A stretch of 64,000 nt of DNA, taken from contig DAINSQ010000004.1 of the NCBI GenBank assembly GCA_036741235.1, positions 12,394-76,393 of the forward strand. Reading direction: 5' to 3'. Source of the stretch: JABWBR01 sp036741235. Lineage in GTDB: Bacteria; Bacteroidota; Bacteroidia; Chitinophagales; Saprospiraceae. The notes under the pieces were generated by a model. It searched no databases. It saw nothing but the letters and a program-made list of their open reading frames with translations, and had not been told where the DNA came from. Shown one piece after another: positions 52,819 to 61,468 of this stretch; position 1 is the first letter of the stretch; each line of letters opens with the position of its first letter. The translations under genes were made by a program, and so were the position numbers.

Positions 52819-54138
52819 TTATAAAGCCCGGCGAACTCCCACATTAATTCCGGAGATAAAATAGCGCTGATCCACCTCGAAATGGCTGCGGGTAAGCGAA
52901 CGGGGATAAATCCGGAAGCCGGGTTCAAATAGCAATTGCCAGCCGGGTTTCACATGATACAGGATACCCATACTCGCATACCAACCTACGCCGATGCGGT
53001 GTCGGAATGCTTGACCTGCTGCATTTTCAGCGGCGTCAAACCCGATGGGGCGTTGTAAATCTTCTGGCGACATGAACTGTCCCTTGGCGTCAAGTAGCAT
53101 ATTGATATGGGCGCCGGCATTGAGCGCAAAAGTCAATTTGCCAAAATCCATTTCATACCCGGCGAGTAAGGGTATATCGAGCCATTGGTACCGGTTGTCG
53201 GCCTTGTATTCAGCGCCGTTAACCACTATTGTATCCGTTCGGATCAAGTGACCGTCAGAACCGTAAATATCAGTAATGATAATGCGTTGCTCGTTGGGGT
53301 TGAAAAAGCTGAAATTTTCATTCACCTGGCCGTAATGCAAACCCGTTTTGAGAACAAATCCGCTTTCTGAAACCAGTGCAAGACGCAACGCAGCGCTTAC
53401 CGCAAAATCGGCGCTCTCTGTTTGCTGCCTCAGGCGGGCATAATCAAGGGCTTCAGCTTGCCGGGGCCGGAATTCGCGCATAGGCAATTCAGGCGCGGCC
53501 ACAACCTCCAGATGAAAACGCCAGGTGCTTCCGCCAAACCGGGCGCACTTGATATACTGAGGCAAAGGCAGCGGCGGTGAGTCGAATGTCAAGGTTGGCA
53601 AAAGGTCCGGCGGCGACCATCTCGATTTATTGCCGGTTGCCGGAGCGGCGGCAGCAGCGTCGACAACAATGGCTTTTTCTTCGCTTACAGGATCACCTTC
53701 CGTTTGAGCAGCTAAACCCTGAACAGCTAATTCAGTTGTTAGCGAAGTTACTCCCGTTTGTACATTTGCCGGCGACTGAACAGCCGTATTGGCATATATG
53801 GGCGTCGGCGGGACTGCGACGGCAGGCATGGCGGCGGGGGAACCGGGTTCGGCAAAGGCATTTTTGTCTTGCGAAATTGCTACTGGCGATAAGTAGAAGT
53901 TGCCCAAAACGGGATCGCCGGCAGGCACAGGCTGTTGATACAGCCACCATGCAGCTGCCAATGCAAGAGTGAGTATGGCAGCGCTGCCCGTCAAAACCAG
54001 GCGACCGGCCCACCAACGGGGGGCGGGCCGATTTTCACGAGCCTTGGCTATGCGTTCCCACATGTAGGGTGGCGCCGGCACACTGTGATTTGCCAGTTTC
54101 TGTTTGAATATATCGTCTACCTCAAGGCGACGTTTCAT
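52819..54138 (-). CDS. Anti-sigma-like protein fused to a PorT-type beta-barrel-like domain
   Basis: 439 residues. The N-terminal cytoplasmic part (KRRLEVDDIFKQKLANHSVPAPPYMWERI) resembles anti-sigma segments found next to ECF factors in this phylum. One transmembrane helix (about 43-66) leads to a Pro/Ala-rich periplasmic stretch. The C-terminal half (AALRLALVSESGFVLKTGLHYGQVNENFSFF through QRYFISGINVGVRRAL) has the alternating pattern of the outer-membrane beta-barrel (PorT-like) family. It overlaps the sigma factor gene by 4 bp. Likely role: holding the sigma factor and passing an envelope signal. Confidence 0.72.
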   Translation of the reverse strand: MKRRLEVDDIFKQKLANHSVPAPPYMWERIAKARENRPAPRWWAGRLVLTGSAAILTLALAAAWWLYQQPVPAGDPVLGNFYLSPVAISQDKNAFAEPGSPAAMPAVAVPPTPIYANTAVQSPANVQTGVTSLTTELAVQGLAAQTEGDPVSEEKAIVVDAAAAAPATGNKSRWSPPDLLPTLTFDSPPLPLPQYIKCARFGGSTWRFHLEVVAAPELPMREFRPRQAEALDYARLRQQTESADFAVSAALRLALVSESGFVLKTGLHYGQVNENFSFFNPNEQRIIITDIYGSDGHLIRTDTIVVNGAEYKADNRYQWLDIPLLAGYEMDFGKLTFALNAGAHINMLLDAKGQFMSPEDLQRPIGFDAAENAAGQAFRHRIGVGWYASMGILYHVKPGWQLLFEPGFRIYPRSLTRSHFEVDQRYFISGINVGVRRAL

Positions 54139-54671
54139 ACTGCAATTTTTTGCGTTTCTTCAATTAATGTCTGTAGCATTTTGCGCGCTTTGACGAGTTG
54201 CGACCGCGAAGTGCTCTCCTGAATGTCCAGCATTTCTGCTATCTCCTTATGGCTATAGCCCTCAATAGCGTATAGGTTAAACACCACCCGATAGCCATGC
54301 GGCAACGAGGCGATCAACGCAAGCAACTCTTCCTCGCTGAGATGATCGTAAATAGTAGGCTCAATAGCGGGATCAGGCAGATTATCCGTACCGATTTGCT
54401 CGTTGACGAAACTCTTGCGGCTGTAATTCTTCAATGCGGTATTAACCACAATCTTCCGGATCCATCCTTCGAAAGATCCTTTTGATTCAAACTGACCAAT
54501 ATTGTCGAATACCTTGATAAAGGCATCCTGCAAAATATCTTCGGCTTCCATTCGGTGACGGGCATAACGCAGGCATATTGCGAACATTTTGCCCGCATAG
54601 CGCTGGAAAACCTCTTGCTGGCAAAGCCGGTCTTCCCGCATACAGCCCTTGATCATTTCGCTTTCCGTCAC
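54135..54671 (-). CDS. ECF RNA polymerase sigma factor
   Basis: 178 residues. Region 2 (about 20-85: FQRYAGKMFAICLRYARHRMEAEDILQDAFIKVFDNI, GSFEGWIRKIVVNTALKNY) binds the -10 element. Region 4 (about 110-165: LIASLPHGYRVVFNLYAIEGYSHKEIAEMLDIQESTSRSQLVKARKML) is the helix-turn-helix for the -35. Typical group IV sigma-70 factor. Its stop overlaps the start of the membrane-bound partner, so the two form one translation unit. Confidence 0.95.
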   Translation of the reverse strand: MTESEMIKGCMREDRLCQQEVFQRYAGKMFAICLRYARHRMEAEDILQDAFIKVFDNIGQFESKGSFEGWIRKIVVNTALKNYSRKSFVNEQIGTDNLPDPAIEPTIYDHLSEEELLALIASLPHGYRVVFNLYAIEGYSHKEIAEMLDIQESTSRSQLVKARKMLQTLIEETQKIAV

Positions 54672-54879
54672 AGATATGGCGTTAGTTGACTTCTATTGTA
54701 TAACGATCTGAACGTTGATATGTTGACCCTCGTCTATAATCGCTCCGCTCTTTTTCTGCCCGGGCTGCTATTCTCTTGAGGCTGGATAAGGCCCAATCGC
54801 TGCCCGGTTGCAGAAATTATTTTCCAAATTATACTTTTTCTTGCAATTATGCCGCTATCTTAAGACATTAACCAAAAAA

Positions 54880-55332
54880 ATGGCGATTTCTATGAATGAA
54901 TCAGCCGATGTGCGCAAAGCCAGGCAAATTGTTGATCAAATGTACGAAAACGATGCTTTCAGCCAGTGGTTGGGTATTGAACGGCTTGAGGTATTCCCCG
55001 GTAATTGTGTGCTGCGCATGGCGATCAGACCGGAAATGCTTAACGGCTTCCATATTTCTCACGGCGGCATTGCCTATGCCTTCGCCGATAGCGCCCTGGC
55101 TTTCGCTTCCAATTCCCGAGGTATGCAGGCCGTTTCAGTAGAGACATCCATTTCTCACACCGCTCCGCTGCATGCCGGCGATGTGATTACCGCAATTGCC
55201 ACCGAAGAACATCTGGGTCATAAAATCGCTATTTACCGCGTAGAAGTAGTGAATCAACACGATCACCGCATCGCTATATTCAAAGGAACTGTCTACCGCA
55301 CGTCGAAACCGTGGTCGATCACAGCAGAATAA
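54880..55332 (+). CDS. paaI: PaaI-type hotdog thioesterase
   Basis: I place the start at 54880 (MAISMNESADVRKARQIVDQ), giving 150 residues, the normal length. The hotdog fold is shown by MLNGFHISHGGIAYAFADSALAFASNSRG, with the HGG and Asp of the PaaI family, followed by VETSISHTAPLHAGDVITA. Hydrolyses aryl-CoA esters such as hydroxyphenylacetyl-CoA, rescuing CoA from dead-end phenylacetate intermediates. It is not next to paaABC but its family suits the same pathway. Confidence 0.85.
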   Translation: MAISMNESADVRKARQIVDQMYENDAFSQWLGIERLEVFPGNCVLRMAIRPEMLNGFHISHGGIAYAFADSALAFASNSRGMQAVSVETSISHTAPLHAGDVITAIATEEHLGHKIAIYRVEVVNQHDHRIAIFKGTVYRTSKPWSITAE

Positions 55333-55358
55333 TATTTTTTCACAAAAACAATCAACCA

Positions 55359-56315
55359 ATGAAAAATGTAATCCTGAGTTTGGCGTTTATCCTGTCAACG
55401 GGCGCTGTTGCCACTGCACAAAGCGTCGATCCTGTCAAGTATTTTGAGTTTCTCAACAATGAGCATGTAGCCATAGTATCTAAAAGCCTTGAATACGTGC
55501 AATACTCGGTGCACAGCGACGATTTGGCGGAAGTGGAGCGCAAACGCGTAGAGTTGATTAGCCAAATTGGCATCGCCACCGTTAATGTCAACAACCAGCC
55601 CGCCGACAAAACAACTGCGCCGCTTAAAGCCGATATGCTCAATGTGCTCAATGCCTATAAAGAAGCTTTTCGTAATGAATTCACCACGCTGTTGCAATTA
55701 AAAATGGAAAGCGACAACTCCTACGAGGCGATGCAGAAGTACCTCGACGCCCAGGATACCGTGGAAAAGAAACTGGCCCAGGCCGCCGACAAGTTCCTGC
55801 AAGCGCAAAAAGAATTTGCGAAGAAAAATAATATCCTGCTGGTGGAAAGCGACCGCAACAGCGAAGTCCATCAAATCAACCGGCTCAATAACTACCACCG
55901 CGCAGTCTTCCTCCGATATTTTCGCCTTTCAAAACGCAATGCAGCCGTACTTGACGCCATGAGCAAACAGGACGCCAAACTCATGGAAAAAGAACGCCTG
56001 CTGCTGCTGGAGGAGTCCAAACAAGAACTCAAAATGCTGGAACTCATGCCCGCCTACAATGGCGATACGGAGTTCAGGGATGCCGTGGCGAAAATCGCCG
56101 CCTTCCATAAGGATATGGCTGAAAATGACTTTGCCAGGGTGGCGGCAGCCCTGCGCAAAAAAGAAATGACCCAGGAAGACGTTGACGCCTATAACAAAGC
56201 CGTCGACCGATTCAACAATGAAGCCGGCCCTCTGCTGGATAATTACAACCAGGCTTCAGACAAACTTTTTAAGAAAAATGTGCCCAAACCGGCTATCGAA
56301 ACCAAACAAATCTGA
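55359..56315 (+). CDS. Secreted helical protein of unknown function
   Basis: The start at 55359 (MKNVILSLAFILSTGAVATAQ) gives 318 residues with a signal peptide. The rest is strongly helical and charged (AEVERKRVELISQIG, AQAADKFLQAQKEFAKK, LMEKERLLLLEESKQELKMLELM), consistent with long helical hairpins or coiled coils. No catalytic motif recognised. It lies 26 bp after the PaaI gene and may be co-transcribed. Confidence 0.8.
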   Translation: MKNVILSLAFILSTGAVATAQSVDPVKYFEFLNNEHVAIVSKSLEYVQYSVHSDDLAEVERKRVELISQIGIATVNVNNQPADKTTAPLKADMLNVLNAYKEAFRNEFTTLLQLKMESDNSYEAMQKYLDAQDTVEKKLAQAADKFLQAQKEFAKKNNILLVESDRNSEVHQINRLNNYHRAVFLRYFRLSKRNAAVLDAMSKQDAKLMEKERLLLLEESKQELKMLELMPAYNGDTEFRDAVAKIAAFHKDMAENDFARVAAALRKKEMTQEDVDAYNKAVDRFNNEAGPLLDNYNQASDKLFKKNVPKPAIETKQI

Positions 56316-56449
56316 TTTCAGCTTCCTGACATATGGAGTTATTTGGTTGGTGTGATTTCCAACCCTCTTTTACCTTTGTAGCATGCTAGAAGGTGAAACC
56401 CCAAGTGACCGATGCAGTCCGGAAGCTATGAAAACATGATTCGCCATTC

Positions 56450-56486
56450 GCAGTCCGCTTTTTGCGGATTGCGGATAGCGGACTGC
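56450..56486. repeat. Inverted repeat in intergenic DNA
   Basis: GCAGTCCGC (56450-56458) and GCGGACTGC (56478-56486) form perfect 9-bp arms around 19 bp that contain two GCGGAT copies. Flanks on both sides lack a T tract after the stem. It lies between the helical secreted protein and the DUF4197 lipoprotein. Confidence 0.5.
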
Positions 56487-56567
56487 CTGAAAAAAATAAC
56501 TTTTTGCTAACAGAATAATAAGCCCACCCTGCGTTGTATGGCTGAATATTCACCAAAACAACGCAAT

Positions 56568-57284
56568 ATGTACAAATTCTTCGCAACCCTTCTCGTCATC
56601 AGCCTCGGCCTCGGCGCCTGTACCACCGCCGAAATTCAACGCACCCTGGGCACCGTCATGGGAGATACCCCCTTAACCGATGCTGAAGTCGGCAGCGGAT
56701 TAAAAGAAGCCCTTAATATCGGCATCGGCAAAGGCGCTGATTTGCTTTCGCAAAAAGACGGCTATTTTAAAAGCCAATATAAAATCCTTTTACCCGCAGA
56801 AGCCCGCAAGGTGACCGACAAGCTCAAAAACGTACCCGGTTTTACTAATGTAGAGAACATCATTCTGGAAAAAATTAACCGCGGCGCCGAAGATGCAGCG
56901 CAGAAGGCCAAGCCTATTTTTGTTACAGCTATCAAGAGCATGAGCTTCCAGGATGCTATGGGTATTCTGATGGGCAATACCGACGCCGCTACCCGGTACC
57001 TTGAACGTACTACCTACAACCAGCTCTATCAGGAGTTCAGCCCCGTCATCATCCAGTCGCTCGACAAATTCGAAGCCCGCAAATACTGGTCAGATGCCGT
57101 AACCGCCTACAATAAGATTCCTTTGGTGGAAAAGGCCAACCCCGACCTGGGCGATTATGTCACCAAAGAAGCCCTCAAAGGATTATTCTCAATGGTAGAA
57201 AAAGAAGAACTCAATATCCGCCGAAATGTGGGCGCGCGCACATCTGACTTGTTGCGAAAGGTATTTGCCAAACAGGACAAATAA
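56568..57284 (+). CDS. DUF4197 lipoprotein
   Basis: Start at 56568 (MYKFFATLLVISLGLGACTT), 238 residues with a lipobox Cys at about residue 18. The mature part matches the DUF4197 family: LGTVMGDTPLTDAEVGSGLKEALNIGIGKGADLLSQKDGYF and KSMSFQDAMGILMGNTDAATRYLERTTYNQLYQEFSPVI. Function of the family is unknown; it is helical and membrane-anchored. The gene converges with the SSS symporter gene, 11 bp away. Confidence 0.9.
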   Translation: MYKFFATLLVISLGLGACTTAEIQRTLGTVMGDTPLTDAEVGSGLKEALNIGIGKGADLLSQKDGYFKSQYKILLPAEARKVTDKLKNVPGFTNVENIILEKINRGAEDAAQKAKPIFVTAIKSMSFQDAMGILMGNTDAATRYLERTTYNQLYQEFSPVIIQSLDKFEARKYWSDAVTAYNKIPLVEKANPDLGDYVTKEALKGLFSMVEKEELNIRRNVGARTSDLLRKVFAKQDK

Positions 57285-57295
57285 TGCCCTGCCGC

Positions 57296-58765
57296 TTAAG
57301 CCGCGCTTTGCTCCGTTTCCGTTTTGAATACCTGGTAGCTGTGATCAGGCCAAAAGTAACTCCCTGTCATCATAGCTACCAGACTCGCCATCCCGGCAAC
57401 AATAATCGACGGCACTTCATTGCCCTGCCACTCCCATAGCAGCCAGGTAATCATGCCCCCTACGATCGCCATCAATGCGCCTGCGTTAGAAGCCCGCTTC
57501 CAGTAAATGCCCGCCGTGAGGGGCACAAACAAAGACACCAGGCTGAGCGATGACGACTGTCCCACTAACTCGTATATGTTGGTGTTGGCGCCGGCCATTA
57601 GCGCTGCGCAAACAGCTACTCCCACTACTGAAAAACGCATAATCTGCAATAAACGCCGGTCGCTCGCATTGCGTAAATACGGCCGTACCAGGTTTTCGCC
57701 AATAATGGTTGCAGGAGCAAGTATAGCCCCCGATGCCGTGCTCAATATCGCCGATAACAATGCCCCGAAAAACATGATCTGGATAAAAATCGATCCGTGG
57801 TGCAGTACCATTTGCGGCAACATCAGTTGTTCGTTTTCGGTACCCGCCATCGCATTCATATCGGCGTACAACATCTTGCCGCACAGGGCGATAAACAGCG
57901 GTATCATGCCTATAGTAAGGTACATCAACCCCGCTACATAAGACGCGATAACCGAGGTGCGAGCGCTTTTGGCCGACATGACGCGCTGGAAAATATCCTG
58001 ACCAGGTATAGTCCCCAATCCTATCGTAATCCATGCAGCTATATATTCCAAAAATGGAATGGGATCTAAATCGGGCTTGATATTGAAAAAACCTGCCGGC
58101 TGCTGCGACAATACATGCGAAATCCCCCCCGCCTGCTCGCTCAACTGAAAGGCCAACAACAACAACCCCGCTACAATCATGATGGTTTGTACGAAATCAG
58201 TAACCGATACCGCCCACATACCCCCTATGTAGGTGTAAATCACTACAATAATCGTGCAGATCGCAATGCCGACAGGCAATTCGACACCCCCCAATACCTT
58301 CAATATGATAGCCATTGCTACCAACTGCGCCGCTACCCAACCGAAAAAAGAGGGAACCATAAAAAGCGCCGAAAATAACTCCGTAACCCGGCCATAACGC
58401 AAGCGAAAAAAATCGCTAAAAGTGAGAATATTGAGCTTGTACAAGGGTCTTGCAAAAAATGCGCCCACCAATACAAGACACAGCGCAGCGCCAAACGGAT
58501 CTTCTATAACCCGTATCAGCCCAAATCGGGCGCCCTCCTCCTCCGCAATAAACTCGGCAGAGGCCCCCATCACCGTCTCAGAACCAAACCATGTGGCAAA
58601 TAAAGCACATGCAGCAATAAACATGGGCAGACTCCTGCCTGCTATGACAAAATCCTTCGTCGTCTTTACCCGCTGCGCCGCCCACCAACCTATCAACAAG
58701 GTTATAGCCAAATACAAGGCTATAAAGACAATTAATGTCACGTGCTCAGATGGTGCTGCTTGCAT
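57296..58765 (-). CDS. Sodium:solute symporter (SSS family)
   Basis: 489 residues with about 13 hydrophobic helices, the usual SSS size. Signature segments include LPMFIAACALFATWFGSETVMGASAEF (TM2 region with the Na+-site Ser/Thr), LTFSDFFRLRYGR, TIPGQDIFQRVMSAKSAR and GALLSAILSTASGAILAPATIIGENL (TM8/9 sodium-binding region). It imports an organic solute, perhaps a sugar, amino acid or vitamin, with Na+. The substrate cannot be assigned. Divergent from the CBS protein. Confidence 0.9.
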   Translation of the reverse strand: MQAAPSEHVTLIVFIALYLAITLLIGWWAAQRVKTTKDFVIAGRSLPMFIAACALFATWFGSETVMGASAEFIAEEEGARFGLIRVIEDPFGAALCLVLVGAFFARPLYKLNILTFSDFFRLRYGRVTELFSALFMVPSFFGWVAAQLVAMAIILKVLGGVELPVGIAICTIIVVIYTYIGGMWAVSVTDFVQTIMIVAGLLLLAFQLSEQAGGISHVLSQQPAGFFNIKPDLDPIPFLEYIAAWITIGLGTIPGQDIFQRVMSAKSARTSVIASYVAGLMYLTIGMIPLFIALCGKMLYADMNAMAGTENEQLMLPQMVLHHGSIFIQIMFFGALLSAILSTASGAILAPATIIGENLVRPYLRNASDRRLLQIMRFSVVGVAVCAALMAGANTNIYELVGQSSSLSLVSLFVPLTAGIYWKRASNAGALMAIVGGMITWLLWEWQGNEVPSIIVAGMASLVAMMTGSYFWPDHSYQVFKTETEQSAA

Positions 58766-58999
58766 GCGTGGGCGTTCTTTAGGCTACGACAATTTTTTTA
58801 TGACAAACTCCAAAAATACAGTTCATTTTTAATGTGTCGACACTATATTTTTCATAGGTTGCGTTTTAATTCACGGGAAGGTCCTCAATTAATGAAAATC
58901 ACCCGCCAAATTGAGAATAATCATCTGCCATAAACTGCCCTCCGGCTATCTTGGCAGTAGAATTCAACAGGATTATGGTTGTACCAAAAATAGCTGAAT

Positions 59000-59458
59000 A
59001 TGAACGTCCTAGCGCCTATTAAAACACTTATGTCCACCCACTTGCTTACTGTGGCTCCGCAAGATAAGCTGACCACGGTACAGGAAATATTCAACGCGCA
59101 TAATATTCACCACATTCCCGTGGTGCGCTATAAGGAGATGGTGGGTCTTATCAGTAAAACTGACTTTCTGTATTTCGTAAGGGGCTTTTCGCGCAACGAA
59201 GAGGATCGCCTGGTTAATGAAGCCCGCCTTCGCGCTTATACCGCCGAAGACATCATGACCACAGGGCTGGCCAAGCTTTCTCCCGACGATCGCATCAATG
59301 TAGCCCTCGAAATTTTTAAGGTGAACCGCTTTCATGCTATCCCGGTAGTTGATACGCAAAATGAACTGGTAGGTATCATTACTACTTTCGATATCATTAA
59401 AGCGCTTGCCGAAGAACCGATTTCGCCCGATCAGATTCTGGCAAATCCAGTTCAATAA
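59000..59458 (+). CDS. Tandem CBS-domain protein
   Basis: 152 residues made of two CBS domains: LMSTHLLTVAPQDKLTTVQEIFNAHNIHHIPVV, then DIMTTGLAKLSPDDRINVALEIFKVNRFHAIPVVD. CBS pairs bind adenosine nucleotides and act as energy or nucleotide sensors. No catalytic domain is attached, so it should act on a partner protein. A strong terminator follows. Confidence 0.92.
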   Translation: MNVLAPIKTLMSTHLLTVAPQDKLTTVQEIFNAHNIHHIPVVRYKEMVGLISKTDFLYFVRGFSRNEEDRLVNEARLRAYTAEDIMTTGLAKLSPDDRINVALEIFKVNRFHAIPVVDTQNELVGIITTFDIIKALAEEPISPDQILANPVQ

Positions 59459-59494
59459 TTGAGTCCCACCGCGGCAGAATAGCTGCCGCCCTCG

Positions 59495-59537
59495 CAAGGC
59501 GTTACTCTATATGGGGTATCGCCTTGTGTTTTTATTA
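59495..59537 (+). terminator. Intrinsic terminator after the CBS gene
   Basis: CAAGGCG (59495-59501) pairs with CGCCTTG (59520-59526), with further pairing inside, followed by TGTTTTTATT. A small GCGGCAG/CTGCCGC hairpin precedes it at 59471-59489. Confidence 0.78.
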
Positions 59538-59622
59538 TCTTTTGTTGTATGTTTGTTCTTGTTACTTCGCTATTAATGTCCCGTCATAATAGCATTCCTT
59601 TGCATCAATAAAATTTAAAGAG

Positions 59623-60075
59623 ATGAAATTGAAAATTGTGCTGACTTTGATCGTCGCTGTCTTGTTTACCGGGTTGGCATCTGCACAGCAAGATACGCAA
59701 CCGGCAAAAGACAAACAGGAAACTACCGATACCAAGGCTAAAACGAAGGTGGATAAGCCCATGAAGGATAAGTCGGGCAAGGAAGTTGATAAAGCCCCCG
59801 GCAAAGGAAAACAAAAACCCGCCGACGCCAGGCAAAAATCGAACAACGGCAAGGGCAACGCCTACGGCAAGAACAAAGGCGAGATGAAAGGCAAAGAATT
59901 CGGCAAAAACCGCGCCGAAGAAGCCCACCAGAAAAAACAAGGCAAACAGGAAACCAAAGCAGGTAAAAAAGAGGTGAAAATGGGCAAAAAACCTGCCAAA
60001 GGCGCCGAAAAAGGCAAAAAAAAGGCTACCAAAAAGGGGAAACCTGCTACCGAAGACAATAACAACGAGCAATAA
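59623..60075 (+). CDS. Small secreted lysine-rich protein
   Basis: 150 residues with a signal peptide (LKIVLTLIVAVLFTGLASAQ). The mature region is almost entirely Lys, Gly, Ala, Glu and Gln, with the ordered-looking segment GKGNAYGKNKGEMKGKEFGK in the middle and Lys-rich tails on both sides. Highly basic and probably disordered. Function unknown; it might bind anionic polymers such as DNA or polysaccharide. It is not a shadow of another frame: the codon pattern and the signal peptide support a real gene. Confidence 0.75.
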   Translation: MKLKIVLTLIVAVLFTGLASAQQDTQPAKDKQETTDTKAKTKVDKPMKDKSGKEVDKAPGKGKQKPADARQKSNNGKGNAYGKNKGEMKGKEFGKNRAEEAHQKKQGKQETKAGKKEVKMGKKPAKGAEKGKKKATKKGKPATEDNNNEQ

Positions 60076-60108
60076 CCGGGAAGATTGAGCATACTTGGAA
60101 AACATTTA

Positions 60109-60374
60109 AGAGCTTGTTCAAGATTCCATGATGAGGCGAGGACGAGCAAATTTTTTTTCAGACGAGCGTAGCGCAGCGAAGTCCCGCAAGGCGGGGGCGC
60201 GTTTTGCAGAGCTTGATCCCGATGAAATCGGGGCGTAGCAGACAGCTACGGCGAAAAAACGCAACATGAAGCCTGAAAGGGTGACTAAACGTCACGCTGA
60301 CAGGCTGAACTCGCGAAGCGAATCAAATAAAATTTGCCGTCCGTAGCCCATTGTTGGATTCTTGAACAGGCTCT
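60109..60374. mobile_element. 266-bp fold-back (MITE-like) element with structured interior
   Basis: The two ends are imperfect inverted repeats that start AGAGC(T/C)TGTTCAAGA and stay similar for about 50 bp, to GGACG(A)GCAAATTTT. The interior holds several perfect hairpins: CCCGC-AAG-GCGGG, CCCGAT-GAA-ATCGGG, CGTAGC-AGACA-GCTACG and GTGAC-TAAAC-GTCAC. The whole element could fold into one branched stem. No ORF or transposase and no clear target-site duplication. A non-autonomous transposon or a structured repeat/RNA are the options. This element fills most of the 429-bp gene-free stretch 60076-60504. Confidence 0.6.
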
Positions 60375-60504
60375 GGAGGGTTATGTAGACGAAATAACGT
60401 TTACATAACCCCACTTTTTTTAAAGCGTTCAGCGACACAAATACTACTGCTTGTGTATCGCGCAAATCCTTAATTTCTGTGTATATTGCCCCAAATCAAA
60501 CGCT

Positions 60505-61392
60505 ATGGCAATCCCTACCAACAGAAGAAATGCCCTCAAAACAATAGCGCTCGGCGCCGTTGCGCTCACCGCTAATACCGCCGGAGCTTTGCCGCTTTCA
60601 TCCGCTTTGAGCAATACTCCTCCACAGTGGAAAGGCCGCATCAACCATTCCGTGTGCCGCTGGTGTTACAATGATATTCCGCTTGAGCAATTTTGCCAGA
60701 TCGTGAAAGACCTGGGAATCCCCGCCATCGACCTCATAGGCCCCAAGGAATGGCACGTTCTCCAAAAATACGGCCTCTATTCGTCTATGTGTAACGGCGC
60801 CGAAATCAGCCTCACCGAAGGCTGGAACGACCCGCAGTATCACGGCACTTTACTCAAAAATTACAGCGAGATTATCCCGCTTGTCGCTAAAAACGGCTAT
60901 AACCAGATTATCTGCTTTAGCGGCAACCGCAAGGGCATGGATGATGAAACCGGACTGAAAAATTGCGTCGCCGGCCTCCAAAAACTGATGCCGCTGGCCG
61001 AAAAACACAAAGTAACGGTGGTTATGGAGCTGTTCAATAGCAAAATTGACCACAAAGATTATATGTGCGATAAAAGCGCCTGGGGTATCGAATTGGTGAA
61101 ACAAGTAGGCTCCGAGTATTTCAAATTGCTCTACGATATTTACCACATGCAGATCAATGAAGGCGATATTATCCGCACGATCCGCGATTACTACCCCTAT
61201 TTTTCACACTATCACACCGCCGGCGTGCCCGGCCGCCACGAAATCGATGAATCGCAGGAACTAAATTACCCGGCTATTATGCGAGCCATCGCCGATACCG
61301 GTTTTAAAGGCTATGTGGCCCAGGAGTTTATCCCTGCCCGCGAAGATAAAATTGGCGCTTTGCGTCAGGCTATCGAAATTTGTGATATATAA
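60505..61392 (+). CDS. Xylose-isomerase-like TIM-barrel protein (hydroxypyruvate isomerase type)
   Basis: Start at 60505 (MAIPTNRRNALKTIALGAVA), 295 residues. The N-terminus has a twin-Arg-like leader with a hydrophobic stretch, suggesting export. The AP-endonuclease-2/xylose-isomerase fold shows CRWCYNDIPLEQFCQIVKDLG, VVMELFNSKIDH (metal-ligand Glu), LLYDIYHMQINEGDII (Asp and His) and GYVAQEFIPAR (last Glu). Closest in pattern to hydroxypyruvate isomerases and sugar isomerases. Substrate unproven. It may act in the same sugar metabolism as the Gfo/Idh pair. Confidence 0.85.
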   Translation: MAIPTNRRNALKTIALGAVALTANTAGALPLSSALSNTPPQWKGRINHSVCRWCYNDIPLEQFCQIVKDLGIPAIDLIGPKEWHVLQKYGLYSSMCNGAEISLTEGWNDPQYHGTLLKNYSEIIPLVAKNGYNQIICFSGNRKGMDDETGLKNCVAGLQKLMPLAEKHKVTVVMELFNSKIDHKDYMCDKSAWGIELVKQVGSEYFKLLYDIYHMQINEGDIIRTIRDYYPYFSHYHTAGVPGRHEIDESQELNYPAIMRAIADTGFKGYVAQEFIPAREDKIGALRQAIEICDI

Positions 61393-61468
61393 CGCCACAA
61401 AGTCGCGTTTCGATTCCGCTCAACGAACGACAAAGATCGCACAGTCACAAAGTCGCAAAGTCTAAACT

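Noticed and set aside
56450..56486. Inverted repeat as terminator of the helical secreted gene
   Set aside because: Only A-rich sequence follows on the plus strand and no T tract on the minus strand; it is more than 130 bp from the stop codon.
61393..61468. CACAAAGTCGC words upstream of sdaA as a regulatory repeat
   Set aside because: Two or three imperfect copies in 76 bp with irregular spacing; there is too little structure to support a site.
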